Source: an uncultured Prochlorococcus sp.
Lineage (GTDB): Bacteria > Cyanobacteriota > Cyanobacteriia > PCC-6307 > Cyanobiaceae
Direction: 5' to 3'
Length of the DNA stretch: 64,000 nucleotides
NCBI GenBank assembly: GCA_902550485.1
Contig: CACCZQ010000001.1
Span: 62,001-126,000 of the forward strand
The notes under the pieces: model-generated
What the model was told of the DNA's origin: nothing
The model's input: the letters and a program-made list of their open reading frames with translations, nothing else
The model's database searches: none
Position numbers and translations under genes: made by a program
Shown here: positions 63,489 to 64,000 of the stretch, piece by piece
How positions within the stretch are numbered: the stretch's first letter is position 1
Layout: each line of letters opens with the position of its first letter

Positions 63489-63890
63489 TTAAGCAGCTTC
63501 TAGATTTGATTCTTCTTGTTCAAAATTTGCTTTATTTTCCTTAATTTCTTGATTAGCCCATTGTAATAATCTTATAGATAATATTAAGTCTCCATCTAAC
63601 CATGCTCTAATAGCCATAGCTCTTCTAGGGTCATAAAAATTTTTCTTTCTATACCAATCAAAAACATTCTCATCTGATTTGTCTCCATTGCATGAAAGAC
63701 AAGCTGGAACGCAATTTTCTGTTAAGTTTAATCCTCCTTTACTTCGTGGCAATATATGATCAATAGATTCTGAAGGTTTTCCGCAATATATGCATCTTTT
63801 GCTCGTAAATGTATGAATAGACTTTCGCCAAAATCTTAATTTGAGCTTAGGGCATAAATCCTCTAAAAACACTGCATCATTAATATGCAT
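63489..63890 (-). CDS. HNH endonuclease family protein
   Basis: 133 aa; 'CIYCGKPSESIDHILPRSKGGLNLTENCVPACLSCNGDKSDENVFDWY'. Confidence 0.92.
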   Translation of the reverse strand: MHINDAVFLEDLCPKLKLRFWRKSIHTFTSKRCIYCGKPSESIDHILPRSKGGLNLTENCVPACLSCNGDKSDENVFDWYRKKNFYDPRRAMAIRAWLDGDLILSIRLLQWANQEIKENKANFEQEESNLEAA

Positions 63891-64000
63891 TAAGATTATT
63901 CAATTACATATATTTATGTCATATGAAATTTAAAAATAATTTAAGAAAACGTTATCTTTAAGAAATTAAATTATTTTCAAAAACTAATCACAAAATAATT

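Overview
AT-rich cyanobacterial chromosome window that reads as a high-light-type Prochlorococcus. The evidence is gene content: psbB/psbT/psbM, petB/petD, minCDE, psaE, a relict phycoerythrin beta gene with a CpeS-like lyase, PTOX, and very small genes. The conserved core includes uvrD/pcrA, metK, rpsA, nrdR, prmC, tsaC, ctpA, a GH100 invertase, a complete rRNA operon (16S-tRNA-Ile-tRNA-Ala-23S-5S), mutM, ALDH, tatA, bcp, arfB-like, pip, photolyase, tenA and thiD. The main accessory feature is an ~8 kb island (about 5579-13670) bounded by an intact tRNA-Phe and a 25-bp direct repeat of its 3' end. It also has 11-bp tandem motifs about 90 bp inside each boundary. It carries a putative restriction/defence cassette: a prokaryotic MORC-type GHKL ATPase, an Mrr-like nuclease-SF2 helicase fusion, an MvaI/BcnI-like protein whose catalytic D-E-K appears substituted, and a C5-cytosine methyltransferase with no ATG/GTG/TTG start upstream of its catalytic motifs. 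No integrase is visible, so it resembles a degenerate or satellite tRNA-targeted element (tycheposon-like). A second island-like region lies at the right end (about 59.8-64 kb), with a truncated tRNA-Thr and an inverted gene duplication. Several small genes missing from the ORF track (a TTG-start HLIP, psbT, psbM, small TM peptides) and a structured ncRNA candidate (possibly 6S RNA) were found by direct reading. All family calls come from reading motifs; no searches were run.
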